From an uncultured Pseudomonadota bacterium (GTDB lineage Bacteria > Myxococcota_A > Polyangia > HGW-17): a stretch of DNA of 31,664 nt. The notes beneath the pieces were generated by a model that saw only the letters and a list, made by a program, of their open reading frames with translations, was not told the DNA's origin and ran no database searches. The stretch spans positions 1-31,664 of the forward strand of contig CALKWH010000110.1 in assembly GCA_938004375.1 (NCBI GenBank), written 5' to 3'. Position numbers and translations under genes: made by a program. Positions 15,344 to 26,600 of this stretch are shown one piece after another. How positions within the stretch are numbered: position 1 is the stretch's first letter; each line of letters opens with the position of its first letter.

Positions 15344-16558
15344 ATGAGACTCTATTTATTATCCGCTGTCATGATTTCCGGCCTCTTCCTCTCCGGGTGC
15401 TGGACGGGAACCTGCGAGGAGCCCCTGTGTCCCTACTGTGACGGCTCCGGCTGCTACGACGAGAGTTGCATGCCGGCGTTCTGCAACAGCGAGGACGACT
15501 GCATGTACATGGAGTACTGCAACTACGACCTGCACCAGTGCTTCCCCGAGGACATCTCCTGCTATTACGACTGGGAGTGCCCCGAGGGCACCATCTGCGA
15601 CCGCAACTCCGGCACCTGCCGCAACCCGGACGTGAACAACGCCTGCCGCACCGACTGGGACTGCCCCGAGAACTCGTACTGCAACGAGTTCACCGGCCGC
15701 TGCGAGCAGACCACGGGCTGCTCCTCCTCGGCCGAGTGCCCCGAGGGCTACTACTGCGACGAGCGCGAGGTCTGCTCGCCCGAGCCGGTCGGCCCCTGCA
15801 CCAACGACGCGCAGTGCGGCCTGGGCGCCTACTGTGAGGACGGGATCTGCATCGACTCCACCCTGTGCCCGGAGGGCGAGGCCTGCGAGGGCGACACCCC
15901 GGTCTGTGACGACCGCGGCACCTGCATCCCCGACCGCGATCCCCCGCAGCCCTGCGGCAACGACCTGGCCTGCGAAGCCGGCGAGCAGTGCGTCGATGGC
16001 CTGTGCACGCCCAGGGAGCCGCGCGATCCCATGCTGAACTGCCAGTTCAACGAGCACTGCGGCGAGAACGGCGTGTGCGTGGACGGCCACTGCTACGCCG
16101 CCTGCCTCGACGAGGACGACTGCGGCACCGGCCAGCTCTGCGGCGCCAACGGTTTCTGCCAGGACGACCCGAACCCCGGCATCGAGTGTGTCGCCAATCT
16201 CGACTGCGGGGACGGGTTCATTTGCATCAACGGCCTGTGCCACAACGGCTGCAGCACCGAGAACCCCTGCCCGGACGAGCAGGATCGCTGCCTCGACGGC
16301 GTCTGCGTGGCCAACGACGTCGCCCGCCCCGAGTGCTACACCAACGGCAACTGCATGGGCGGCGAGGAGTGCGTCGAGGGCATCTGCCGCGTGCCGTGCA
16401 CCGACGAAGCCGACTGTGCCGGCTGCCCGGGCAACCCGATCTGCGCTACCGGCGGCTACTGCATGGACAACAACGACATCAACCCCGAGTGCGCCCTCTC
16501 CCTGGAGTGCACCGAGGGCCTGCTGTGTGTCGACGCCATGTGCGTCTCCTCCTTCTAG
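15344..16558 (+). CDS. Cysteine-rich repeat lipoprotein (14 four-cysteine modules)
   Basis: 404 residues. The ATG has GGAGG 6 bases upstream; the signal ends FLSGC, a canonical lipobox with Cys19. I count 63 cysteines: the lipidated one plus 62, an even number that could all be paired. After a short six-cysteine head (including the lipid cysteine), the protein is a string of about 14 modules, mostly C-x5-C-x5-C-x4-6-C, with acidic, Asn- and Gly-rich loops; a typical module is CVANLDCGDGFICINGLC. The thirteenth module has one extra cysteine. Such arrays are found in exported proteins of Myxococcota and relatives, where function is unknown. Folding would need a periplasmic disulfide system. It ends at a strong terminator and is probably monocistronic. 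Confidence 0.88.
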   Translation: MRLYLLSAVMISGLFLSGCWTGTCEEPLCPYCDGSGCYDESCMPAFCNSEDDCMYMEYCNYDLHQCFPEDISCYYDWECPEGTICDRNSGTCRNPDVNNACRTDWDCPENSYCNEFTGRCEQTTGCSSSAECPEGYYCDEREVCSPEPVGPCTNDAQCGLGAYCEDGICIDSTLCPEGEACEGDTPVCDDRGTCIPDRDPPQPCGNDLACEAGEQCVDGLCTPREPRDPMLNCQFNEHCGENGVCVDGHCYAACLDEDDCGTGQLCGANGFCQDDPNPGIECVANLDCGDGFICINGLCHNGCSTENPCPDEQDRCLDGVCVANDVARPECYTNGNCMGGEECVEGICRVPCTDEADCAGCPGNPICATGGYCMDNNDINPECALSLECTEGLLCVDAMCVSSF

Positions 16559-16570
16559 CCCACCGATTCC

Positions 16571-16594
16571 GACCCTGACCCTGACCCTGACCCT
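16571..16594 (+). repeat. Hexanucleotide tandem repeat (GACCCT x4)
   Basis: Four perfect copies of GACCCT, followed by a partial copy (GA), in the 3' untranslated region of the cysteine-rich lipoprotein gene, between its stop codon and its terminator. Short perfect tandem repeats can change length by slippage. Confidence 0.9.
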
Positions 16595-16609
16595 GATCTT
16601 TTGCCTCCC

Positions 16610-16640
16610 GAGCCCCCGCCCCGCGGGGGCTCATCTTTTT
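16610..16640 (+). terminator. Strong rho-independent terminator
   Basis: GAGCCCCCGC (16610-16619), loop CCC, GCGGGGGCTC (16623-16632): a perfect 10-base stem, followed by ATCTTTTT. It ends transcription of the cysteine-rich lipoprotein gene. The T-run reaches into the stop codon of the convergent symporter gene at 16639. There is no matching T-run for the other strand, so it works in the plus direction only. Confidence 0.9.
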
Positions 16641-18378
16641 ATTGACGGACGGCGCGAAAGAAGGCGGCCGTGAACGCGACGGCCGCGAGGGTGAGCCCCA
16701 GGCCGGGGAGCCGCGGACCGAACAGCAGCAGCGCGAGGCCGTAGAGGGCGAGCACGCAGGCGGCCACGCCCAGGCCCCACTGCGCGGCCACCACCCGAAG
16801 ACGCACGTGACCGGCGGGCTCCCGCGGAGTGAACACGCCCCAGCCGACCACGGGCGGGCGCACCCGGTGGAAGAACGCCTCGAGGCGGGGCGAGGGGCGC
16901 GAGGGCCAGCGGAAGGTTGCGGGGACCCAGATCAACGCGGAACCGGCGGACACGAGAAGCAGGCGCAGACCGTAGTCAGCGGGACGGTCGAGGATCACCA
17001 GCACGGAGGCCAGCGCCAGCGACGCGAGGAACGCGGCCAGCTCCGAGGCCGCCGACACCTTCCACCACAGCCAGCGGGCGAGCACGACGGGGCCCAGCCC
17101 CGCGCCCAGCAGGTAGAGGATCTTCCACGCCGAGGTGATGCTGCGCAGGTTCCCCGCGATGACCACCGCCAGGGCCAGGACCAGCACGCCGGAGAGGCGC
17201 GCCACGGTCACGTAGTGCCGGTCAGAGGCGTTTCTCACCCAGAAGCGGGCGTACAGGTCGTGCACCCAGTAGGAGGAACCCCAATGAATGTGGGTGTCGA
17301 TCGTGGACATGAAGGCCGCCAGAAAGGCCGTGACCATGAGGCCCAGGAGCCCGGGTGGCATGTGGCGCAGCATCATCAGCGGGTAGGCCGACTGGTGATC
17401 GACGAGGGCGGGGAAGGCCGCCAGGCTCGCGAGCGCCACCAGGATCCAGGGCCACGGACGCACGATGTAGTGCAGAAATACGAACATCAACATCGCGCGC
17501 CCGGCGTCACGGTCGTCCCGGGCGGCGCACACCCGCTGCACGATGTAGCCGCCGCCGTCGGCGTACTTGTGCGCCCACCAGCCAATTCCCAGGTAGGCAA
17601 TCCAGGTGAACAGCGGCAGGGAGAAACCCCAGGGAGGCCAGGTGTCCACGCGCAGGGCCACCTCGGGGGAGCTCCACAGGGCTGCGCCGTCTGGGGAGGC
17701 GAGCACGAGGATCGCCAGCAGGACCGTTCCCCCCAGAGCGACGACGAACTGCACCAGGTCAGTCCAAGCCACGCCGAAGAGCCCGGAGATGCTGGCGTAG
17801 ATCAGGGCCAGGACCGAGAGCCCGAGCACGACCACACCCTCCTGCCAGGGCATGTGGAAGAACGACGGCCACAGGGAGGCGAGCAGCTCGCAGGCCTCGA
17901 CGGACAACAGTTGGTCCAGGGGGAGCACGGCGGCGGCGACCTTGGCCATGCCCAGCATCACCCAACCCATGGTCAGCGCGTTGAGCGCGATGCCGATGAC
18001 CACGGCCTTGAGCCCGCGCAGGAAGGCCGCCGAGGGGCCGTCGTAGCGCAGCTCAATCACGGCCGCGTCCGTCAGGACGCCCGTGCGCCGCCACAACCGG
18101 GCGAACAGCACGCCCACGAGCACGTGCCCCACGAGCATGTTCCACCACAACCAGTTGCCGAAGACCCCCTCGGTGCGCACCAGTTCGGTGACCGCCAGCG
18201 GCGTGTCGGCGGCGAAGGTGGTCGCGGCCATGGAGACGCCCAGCAACCACCACGGCATGGAGCGGTTCCCCAGGTAGTAGCTCTCGAGGTTCTTCCCTCC
18301 CCTGCGGTTGAAGAACACGCTGACGGCCACCGCCAGCGCGAGATATCCGACGATGATGCCGTAATCGAGCGCCGTCAT
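16639..18378 (-). CDS. Sodium:solute symporter (SSS family)
   Basis: 579 residues with about 13-14 membrane helices, the usual size for SSS transporters. Early landmarks are YYLGNRSMPWWLLGVSMAATTFAADTP (residues 35-61), the helix-1/2 region where Na+ is coordinated, and later AYLGIGWWAHKYADGGGYIVQR and LGLMVTAFLAAFMSTIDTHIHWG, the conserved segment containing the second sodium-site serine/threonine residues. It imports a solute with Na+ across the inner membrane; the solute cannot be deduced. It is the last of five minus-strand genes, 30 bases after tex, and may be read through from that group. It converges on the cysteine-rich lipoprotein gene. Confidence 0.9.
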   Translation of the reverse strand: MTALDYGIIVGYLALAVAVSVFFNRRGGKNLESYYLGNRSMPWWLLGVSMAATTFAADTPLAVTELVRTEGVFGNWLWWNMLVGHVLVGVLFARLWRRTGVLTDAAVIELRYDGPSAAFLRGLKAVVIGIALNALTMGWVMLGMAKVAAAVLPLDQLLSVEACELLASLWPSFFHMPWQEGVVVLGLSVLALIYASISGLFGVAWTDLVQFVVALGGTVLLAILVLASPDGAALWSSPEVALRVDTWPPWGFSLPLFTWIAYLGIGWWAHKYADGGGYIVQRVCAARDDRDAGRAMLMFVFLHYIVRPWPWILVALASLAAFPALVDHQSAYPLMMLRHMPPGLLGLMVTAFLAAFMSTIDTHIHWGSSYWVHDLYARFWVRNASDRHYVTVARLSGVLVLALAVVIAGNLRSITSAWKILYLLGAGLGPVVLARWLWWKVSAASELAAFLASLALASVLVILDRPADYGLRLLLVSAGSALIWVPATFRWPSRPSPRLEAFFHRVRPPVVGWGVFTPREPAGHVRLRVVAAQWGLGVAACVLALYGLALLLFGPRLPGLGLTLAAVAFTAAFFRAVRQ

Positions 18379-18408
18379 GAGGGAGACAACCCGGATCCCA
18401 CGCCTCTC

Positions 18409-20829
18409 CTACTTGCCCTTCTTGTCACCGAAGAACTTCTGGAACGGGTTCTCGCTCGGGCCGGGCTTCGGACCGGGCTTCGGGCCTGCGGCGGGCCGGC
18501 GGTCGTCCCGGCGACCCTGGTCCTGGGGACGGCGGTCGTCCCGAGGCCGGTGGTCGTCCCGGGGCCGGGGCCGGCGATCCTCCGGCGCCTGCCCGCCGCC
18601 CTCGCGGCGCGCCCCCGCGGGGGGCTCGGTGCAGGCCTTGATCGACAGCGCGATGCGCCGGCGTTGGGCGTCGAGGCCGATGACCTTGACCGTCACCTTC
18701 ATCCCGGGCTTCACCACGGTCATGGGATCCTTCACGAAGGTGTGGGACAACTCACTCACGTGGACAAGGCCGTCCTGGTGGACACCGATGTCCACGAAGG
18801 CGCCGAACGCGGTCACGTTGGTGACGATGCCGGGCAGGATCATGCCCTCCTCGAGGTCCTCGAACTCGTGGATGTCCTCGCGGAAGCCTGCGGCCTCGAA
18901 CGCGCTGCGCGGATCACGGCCGGGCTTTCTGAGTTCGGCGACGATGTCCGCGAGGGTGAACTGGCCGATGTCGTCCCCGACGTAGCGGTCGAGCGGGATC
19001 CGTGCGATCAGGGGCTCGTTGCCGACCAGCTCGCCGACCTGCACGCCGAGATCCTTCGCCATGCGCTCGACCAGCCCGTAGCGCTCGGGGTGCACCGCCG
19101 AGGCGTCCAGCGGGTGGGCGCCGTCACGCACGCGCACGAAGCCCGCACACTGTTCGAAGGCCTTGGGGCCCAGGCGCGGGACCTTCAGGAGCTCGCGGCG
19201 GGCAGTGAACGGCCCGTGCTCGTCGCGGTAGGCAACGATGGACTTGGCGAGCTTCTCCCCCAACCCGGAGACGTACTGCAACAAGCTGTGACTGGCGGTG
19301 TTGAGCTCCACGCCCACCGAGTTCACGCAGCTCTCGACCACGTCGTCCAGCGCGCGGCGCAGGCGTGGCTGGTCCACGTCGTGCTGGTACTGGCCGATGC
19401 CCAGGGATTTCGGCTCGATCTTGACGAGCTCGCCCAGGGGATCCTGCATGCGCCGCCCGATGGAGATCGCGCCACGCACGGTGAGGTCCAGATCCGGGAA
19501 CTCGTCTCGGGCGACGGGGGAGGCGCTGTAGATCGAGGCGCCGCTCTCGTCCACGCGGACCACTGGCACGGTGGAGGAGATCAGGCCCTCGCGGACCATG
19601 TCCCGCAAGAAGGCCTCGGTCTCGCGCCCGGCGGTGCCCGAGCCCACGGCGATGGCCTCGACCTGGTACTCGGCGATCATCTTCTCGACCACCTTGCGGG
19701 CGAGCTCCACCTCCTCGCGGGGCGGATGCGGATAGATCGTCCTGTGCGCCAGGAACGTGCCCTGGGCGTTGAGGACGGCGACCTTGCAGCCCGTGCGGAA
19801 CCCCGGATCCAGGGCCATCACCCGCTTCGCCCCCAGAGGCGGCGACATGAGCAGCTCGCGGAGGTTGCCCACGAAGATCTGGATCGCCTCGCGGTCGGCG
19901 CGGTCCTTGAGCTCGCGGCGGACCTCGGACTCGAGCCCGGGGTGCAGCAGGCGGGTCCACGCGTCTTCGCGGATGAGCTCCCACTGGGCGGCGAGCGCGG
20001 GCGCGGGCGCGGGGAAGAAGCGGGCGATGCGGCCCGGCGCCTCGGCGTCCTCGACGGTCACGTGGACGCGCACCAGCTCCTCGTTCTCGCCCCGGGAGAC
20101 CGCGAGGACGCGGTGGGAGGGCACGCGGGCGACGGGCTCGGAGTAGTCGTGGTAGTCGCGGAACTGGGCGGCAGCCTCCTCCTTGCCGCGGATGACCGTG
20201 GAACAGAGCCGGCCGGCCGCGCGCAGCCAGTCGCGCAGGGTCTCGCGCAGGGCCGGGTGCTCGGACACAATCTCGGCGCAGATGTCCCGGGCGCCGGCCA
20301 GGGCAGCCTCGACGTCGGGGACCTCGCGGTCCGGATCGACGTAAGCGCGGGCCTCGGCCTCGAGACCGTGGGCGGGCAGCGGCGCCTGCCCGAGGAGCAC
20401 CAGGGCGAGGGGCTCGAGGCCCCGGCCGCGGGCCTTGTCAGCCCGCGTCAGGCGCTTGCGACGAAACGGCAGGTACAAGTCCTCTAGCTCGGTGCGGGAG
20501 GCGGCCTCCAGGAACAACTGCAGGAGCGCCGGCGTGAGCTTGCCCTGCTCGGCCACCGACTCGAGCACGAACCGGCGGCGGTCGATGAACTCGCGGACCT
20601 CGGAGAGGGCGTCGCGGATGCGGGTGACGCCGACCTCGTCGAGGCCGCCGGTGGCTTCCTTGCGGTAGCGGGAAATGAACGGGACGGTGGCGCCCTCGTC
20701 GAGCAGGGAGACGGTCGCGGCCACCTGCTTCGCGGCGAGGCCGGTCTCGCGGACGACCCAGGCCTCGGAAGCGATCACGGGCACCAGGCCGGGCAAGTCT
20801 TCGATGGTGATCAACTTTTCTTCTGTCAT
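18409..20829 (-). CDS. tex: Tex-family RNA-binding transcription accessory protein
   Basis: 806 residues, close to the usual 770-800. The N-terminal helical region contains EGATVPFISRYRKEATGGLD and LEDLYLPFRRKRLT, typical of Tex. A YqgF/RNase H-like domain starts at about VMALDPGFRTGCKVAVL and includes VGSGTAGRETEAFL. Helix-hairpin-helix segments follow (SGLGEKLAKSIVAYRDEHG, VPRLGPKAFEQCAGF). An S1 RNA-binding domain closes the fold: LPGIVTNVTAFGAFVDIGV. The last ~75 residues are an unusual disordered tail rich in Arg, Asp and Pro, with repeated RRDD/RPRDD motifs, then a Lys-rich end. Tex acts on RNA or transcription complexes. The ATG at 20829 is 35 bases after the PilZ gene. Confidence 0.95.
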   Translation of the reverse strand: MTEEKLITIEDLPGLVPVIASEAWVVRETGLAAKQVAATVSLLDEGATVPFISRYRKEATGGLDEVGVTRIRDALSEVREFIDRRRFVLESVAEQGKLTPALLQLFLEAASRTELEDLYLPFRRKRLTRADKARGRGLEPLALVLLGQAPLPAHGLEAEARAYVDPDREVPDVEAALAGARDICAEIVSEHPALRETLRDWLRAAGRLCSTVIRGKEEAAAQFRDYHDYSEPVARVPSHRVLAVSRGENEELVRVHVTVEDAEAPGRIARFFPAPAPALAAQWELIREDAWTRLLHPGLESEVRRELKDRADREAIQIFVGNLRELLMSPPLGAKRVMALDPGFRTGCKVAVLNAQGTFLAHRTIYPHPPREEVELARKVVEKMIAEYQVEAIAVGSGTAGRETEAFLRDMVREGLISSTVPVVRVDESGASIYSASPVARDEFPDLDLTVRGAISIGRRMQDPLGELVKIEPKSLGIGQYQHDVDQPRLRRALDDVVESCVNSVGVELNTASHSLLQYVSGLGEKLAKSIVAYRDEHGPFTARRELLKVPRLGPKAFEQCAGFVRVRDGAHPLDASAVHPERYGLVERMAKDLGVQVGELVGNEPLIARIPLDRYVGDDIGQFTLADIVAELRKPGRDPRSAFEAAGFREDIHEFEDLEEGMILPGIVTNVTAFGAFVDIGVHQDGLVHVSELSHTFVKDPMTVVKPGMKVTVKVIGLDAQRRRIALSIKACTEPPAGARREGGGQAPEDRRPRPRDDHRPRDDRRPQDQGRRDDRRPAAGPKPGPKPGPSENPFQKFFGDKKGK

Positions 20830-20864
20830 GTGGGGGTTCCGTGCATGAAAGGGTCGGGGTCTGG

Positions 20865-21596
20865 TTACGGCTCGACGCGGCCCTTGCGCTCGACGAAGTC
20901 CTCGAGCAGGCCGGACTGGTCCGGGGTCAGGTCCAGGAAGCGGACACCACAGCCCGGGGGCGAGCGCATGGCCGCGCTCTCGTGGGGCAACACGCGCCAG
21001 GTGGAGAGGGCGTGGCAGTGGAACGTCTCGCCGGTGTGGGGCAACTGGAACCGCAGCTCCATGCGCTCGTCGCGCTCGGGGGGGGCGGCCAGCTCGAGGA
21101 AGGCGCCCGTCACCGAGATGTTGTAGATGTGGCCGTTGATCGTCTGATCGGGGAGCCGGATCTCGGTGGCGTAGCCGCCGGCCACGCGGGGCGGACGGCG
21201 GATCATGCCCTCGGGGGGCGAGATGAAGTCGTTGATGACCATGACGATCTCGGGGACGCGCACGTTGATGCCCCGCAGCACGTGCTCGGTGGCGTCGACG
21301 AAGCCCGAGAAGACGTGGCTGCCCTCGGGAGGCAGATCGACAAGGATCACCCGGCACTCGGCCGAGCCCAGGCCCAGCGCACGATCGGCCGCGCCCTCGA
21401 GGGCCGCGTGGATCACCACCAGGCGGGGAGCCTCGCCCGATTGGGCCACCTCCTGCAGGCGGCTGGTGAACTCCTCCATGGTGGAGAAGGCGGAGATGTC
21501 GTAGCCCAGGCGCCCGAGGATGGAGGAGAGAACCATGCGCTCGGGGTCGCGGGGGTCGGCGATGAAGATGCGTTTACCGTGGTGTCCCTGCGTCAT
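20865..21596 (-). CDS. PilZ-domain protein with N-terminal pseudo-receiver
   Basis: 243 residues. Residues 8-125 look like a response-regulator fold (KRIFIADPRDPERMVLSSIL, then LVVIHAALEG), but the usual phosphoacceptor aspartate is replaced by His63, and no conserved Lys-Pro is seen, so it is probably not phosphorylated. Residues 132-240 form a PilZ domain: RRPPR supplies the arginine motif and NISVTGAFLEL the [D/N]xSxxG motif, both needed for cyclic-di-GMP binding. PilZ domains of this type are common in Myxococcota. It probably senses cyclic-di-GMP and relays it by protein contact. It lies 81 bases after the sigma-54 activator gene, in the same direction. Confidence 0.85.
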   Translation of the reverse strand: MTQGHHGKRIFIADPRDPERMVLSSILGRLGYDISAFSTMEEFTSRLQEVAQSGEAPRLVVIHAALEGAADRALGLGSAECRVILVDLPPEGSHVFSGFVDATEHVLRGINVRVPEIVMVINDFISPPEGMIRRPPRVAGGYATEIRLPDQTINGHIYNISVTGAFLELAAPPERDERMELRFQLPHTGETFHCHALSTWRVLPHESAAMRSPPGCGVRFLDLTPDQSGLLEDFVERKGRVEP

Positions 21597-21677
21597 GGGC
21601 GATACCTTGCCACAAGCGTCGCGCTTTGTGAAGGACTTTTCCGGCGTCCGGAAGCGCTCCTTCTCGAGGAACGCCGG

Positions 21678-23591
<1,914 letters not shown>

Positions 23592-23660
23592 GGGACCACT
23601 CCACGACTCGGAAAGATGAAGACGGTCGCGGGCGGGGAGCCCGCGTAGGCAGGCACCGGG

Positions 23661-26600
23661 CTACTTCTTGCCCTGCAGGCGGCCGAGGAAGCACTGGGCG
23701 TCCTGGTTCATCCAGAACCAGCCGCCGCGCTTCATGTTGGCCGTCTCGGTGTCGATGACCTTCTGGATGATGGGCGCCACGACCGGGTAATCCTCGGCGG
23801 TGCCCCAGCGGTCCAATGTGAGCATGATCGCCTCGCGTACGGTCAACTCGGCCTTGTCGTAGGCCTCGGCGAGGACCTTGACCATCTCCTTGCGGTCGGC
23901 CGGATTCACTTCCTTGTCCCAGGCATTGATCAGGTACAGGGCCTTGCGGCGGACCTTCCACGGGGTGATGACCTCCATGGAGGACGGCAGGCGCTTGCGC
24001 TCGACCTTGCCGGTCTTCTCGTTGAAGTTCTCCTCGAAGACCGCGCAGGGCGGGACCTTGCCGTCAACAGTCTCGGGGCAGTCCTTGCGGATGATGATGC
24101 GGGAGACGATGGTGCGCAGGTTGGAGATGTTCTGCAGATCGTCGACCTTGCCCTCGCACTCCTTGGTGAGCTCGGGGATGTACTTTTTGGGCTCGTTGTC
24201 CTTGTAGATGCACAGGAAGTTGCGCAGGTCGAGGATGGGCTTCTTGAGGGTGTCGAGCTCCTCCTGGATGAGCTCCTTGGCCCGGGCGCGGCGATCCTGC
24301 TCCATCTTGTCGTTCCAGGGGCGCTGCACGGTCAGTTCCAGGTTCTGCTTCTCGAGGGCGGTGGCCTTGTCCAGGTTGATGTTCTCGAGGGGATGCACGC
24401 CCGGATCGGACATGATGTCCTCGGGCTTGATGTCGAGCAGGCGCTCGAAGTCGGCCACGCTGGCGTAATCGAAGGCGCTCTCGAGCAGGTCGAGGCGGAT
24501 GCGCTCGTAGCCGGAGAGAACCAGGCGCTTCTCGGCTTCCTTCGGGTTCAAACCGGCCTTCTTCATGTCACGCGCGGCCTGGCTCTCCTGGATGACCCAC
24601 TTGTATTCCCGGGCGATGTCGAAGCCGTCGCACACAGGCTCCTTCTTGGGATCGCCCTTGTCCTTGCTGCCCTCGAACTCCTTGATCCGGGCCTTGCACT
24701 TCTCGACCTCGGCCTTGTAGAGGGTGAAGAACTCCTTGGGCTCCAGGGCCTTGGCCTTCTTGCTGGCGGCGTCCACCGGCCAGTAGCCGAAGTACTGCTG
24801 CATGGTGGTGACCCACAGGTAACGGGTGCGCAGCCAGCGATCCTTGTTCGTGGACCACTGCTGGAAGATCTTCATGATCTCGTCGAACTGCCCCTCCATG
24901 AGGGTCTCGCACTCCTTCTTCTCGGCGGCGTTCTCGATCTTCTCGCAGAGCGCCCGGTTCTTGCCGCCTTGGACCATCTGGATGGTCTGCTGACGGAACT
25001 GCTCCCACAGGAGCTCGGTGGCGATGAACCACGGCTCGGAGGTGTTCTTCTTGTCCCCGCCCTCGCGGAAGGAGGCCACGTCCATCAGGGCCTCGAAGGA
25101 GCCCTTGTCGTAGGGCATCATGGCCAGCGACTTGGCGGCATAGGTGGTGGAGCGGGGGTCGCGCAGCCAGCGGAGGCGGTGCTCCATCTCGGCGCGGGTG
25201 CGGGCGTTGAGCTCGTTCTTGGCCGCCGACATCAGCCAGCCGGCGCCGTACATGGCCTCCTTCGAGGAGTCCACGAGCCAGTTGTAGTCGCGCAGCTTGT
25301 TCCACTGGGACTTGGTGCCGGAGATGTCGGCCGTGTACTCGGGCACGCACTCGGTCTTCAGGAAGGCGTCCTGCATGCCCTCCTTCTTGCAGCGGACCAT
25401 GGCAGCCCGGTAGGACTGCTCGGCGGTGAAATCCCAGAAGGCCGTCATGGCCACGGAGGAATAGGTGTCCAGGAGCACGTTCTGCGTCTCGACGGCTGCG
25501 CCCATGCCGCGCAGCGCCTCGAGGGCGGTGCGCTCGACGACGGCGGAGTCCTTGGTGTCCCACTTGCCGCGCTCGTTGAGGTCGAAGATCTCGCAGGCTC
25601 CCTCGCCCCACTGGGAGGTGCGCTTCTTGTGATCGGCGCGCTTCTGGGTCAGGTATGCCTCGAACTGCGCGGGATCCGCCTTCTCCTTTTTGAACTTCAT
25701 CTCGGCCTCCCACTGGCGACGGGTGACGAAGGTGAAGTAGTCGGAGTTGCGGAACTTCTCGTAGTTGCCCATGCACTCCTTCATCTTGGAACGCGAGGTG
25801 CTCTGGTTCGGATCGGCGCCATACATCACATAGGTCTCGCCGTCCTTGGAGGCGAACCAACGGTCCTTCTTCTCGTCGTAGGCCAGCGGGTAGCGGGCGG
25901 GGTCGCCCTGGGCCAGAAGACCGAGAATGCCGACCGGGTCGATCTCGGTGCCGCGCATCTCGGGTTTATACAACTTAGACAGGGCGACCTTGCACTCGCG
26001 GAAGCTCTTGCCCAGGCGGCCCAGGCCGATCTCGACGGAGTACAGGCAGCCGACCAGGGTGTTGTTGACGCGCTTGTTGGCGACGCCCAGTTGGCCCAAC
26101 TGGATGGCCGCGTTCTTGTTGACCAGGAAGTTCTGCTTGCAATGGGTCCCCTGGCAGAACAGGGCCTCGTCGGCCGTGTCGTGCTTGCCGCGGCGGATCA
26201 TCTCGACGAGGAGCTCGGCGGCGTCGGCGTCGAAGGCCTTGTTGACGGATGCCCCGGTGCCGCGCAGGTCGAGCATGCTGGCGACCAGCGCCATGCGGAC
26301 CTGGGAGATGCTGTCGTTCTCGACCGGCCGCTGATAGATCTTCTTCAGCAGGCCCTTGATCTTTTCAAAGGTCTGGGGGTGGGGCTTCACCTTGTTCAGT
26401 TCGGTCAGACCCTTGATGGCCACGACGACGCGGGCGTCGATCTTCTCGGCCTCGAGCAGGTAGCCGGGGCCGCCGAAGGAGTCGAGAATTTCCAGGAAGA
26501 TGCCCTGCCGGGCCTCGAGCTCGATGGGCTTCTGGGGATCCTGGAACCGGATGAGGAGCTTGAGGATCTCATCCTGGTTCCAATCATTGTGCTGCTTGTA

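Noticed and set aside
16642..20487. A very long plus-strand open frame of about 1281 codons opposite the symporter and tex genes
   Set aside because: It runs antisense to two well-supported genes, its protein is low-complexity (Gly/Arg/Gln/His/Val-rich), and it arises from GC-rich codon bias, which removes stop codons on the opposite strand.
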